A stretch of DNA of 32,035 bases from Eubacteriales bacterium (GTDB lineage: Bacteria; Bacillota; Clostridia; Oscillospirales; Butyricicoccaceae): positions 1 through 32,035 of the forward strand of contig JAUNGZ010000025.1 in assembly GCA_030524205.1 (NCBI GenBank), in the 5' to 3' direction. Positions 31,993 through 32,035 of this stretch are shown in pieces. The notes below the pieces were generated by a model that was not told the origin of the DNA, did no database searches, and was given only the letters and a program-made list of their open reading frames with translations. The translations under genes and the position numbers were made by a program. The stretch's first letter is position 1; each line of letters opens with the position of its first letter.

Positions 31993-32035
31993 TTGAAGAA
32001 AAGAACCATACCGGCGCTGCTGCTGGCGGCGCTGC
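31993..32035 (+). CDS. Start of a secreted or membrane protein, cut by the window edge
   Basis: Only the first 14 codons are visible. A TTG start with AAAGGAG nine bases upstream is followed by LKKRTIPALLLAAL, the beginning of a signal peptide or membrane anchor. It follows mntP by 36 bases, so it may be cotranscribed. Function cannot be judged. Confidence 0.55.
   Translation, partial: MKKRTIPALLLAAL

Overview
The window is the replication-origin neighbourhood of a GC-rich, low-oxygen-type Firmicute, most likely a member of class Clostridia in the Oscillospirales/Butyricicoccaceae direction. The genus is inferred from gene order and protein character only. Gene order supports this: gyrB, remB-like, recF, yaaA, dnaN and dnaA run leftward, and rpmH, rnpA, yidD, yidC, jag, mnmE, mnmG, rsmG, noc-like, parA, parB and serS run rightward. 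No rRNA, tRNA, CRISPR array, transposase or prophage gene was seen.

Region 1 (1-6715) is the replication and repair half. The dnaA-dnaN gap (4886-5134) carries at least six DnaA-box-like 9-mers, a GC cluster, a TAG-repeat (DnaA-trio) and an AT-rich stretch, in the order known from the Bacillus subtilis origin, so it is the best oriC candidate. A perfect DnaA box also lies inside the dnaA promoter.

Region 2 (6716-14017) is the ribosomal protein/RNase P/membrane insertion/tRNA modification block. A very AT-rich island with a near-consensus DnaA box sits between mnmE and mnmG. Region 3 (14018-18837) is the chromosome segregation block: a ParB paralogue with Noc-type DNA-specificity residues, two parS sites, parA and parB, then a one-TM coiled-coil protein and serS. 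A site resembling the Noc-binding sequence lies upstream of the Noc-like gene.

Region 4 (18838-23289) is a mixed set: a FlK-like hotdog thioesterase, an AlkA-type glycosylase, thioredoxin and thioredoxin reductase, a Crp/Fnr regulator, and a solitary protein with PD-(D/E)XK-nuclease-like motifs.

Region 5 (23290-31181) is the most interesting. An HPt protein is translationally coupled to a 1251-residue REC/HD-GYP/PAS/GGDEF/GAF protein predicted to make and break cyclic di-GMP. Next comes a small XRE repressor gene, a consensus promoter carrying two matching 18-bp dyads, a cyclic di-GMP-I (GEMM) riboswitch with an intrinsic terminator, and a 921-residue secreted SLH-domain protein with a compositionally distinct beta-helix half. 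This looks like a self-contained second-messenger-to-cell-surface circuit. Region 6 (31182-32035) has a Mn2+-type yybP-ykoY riboswitch driving mntP, then the first codons of a secreted protein cut by the window edge.
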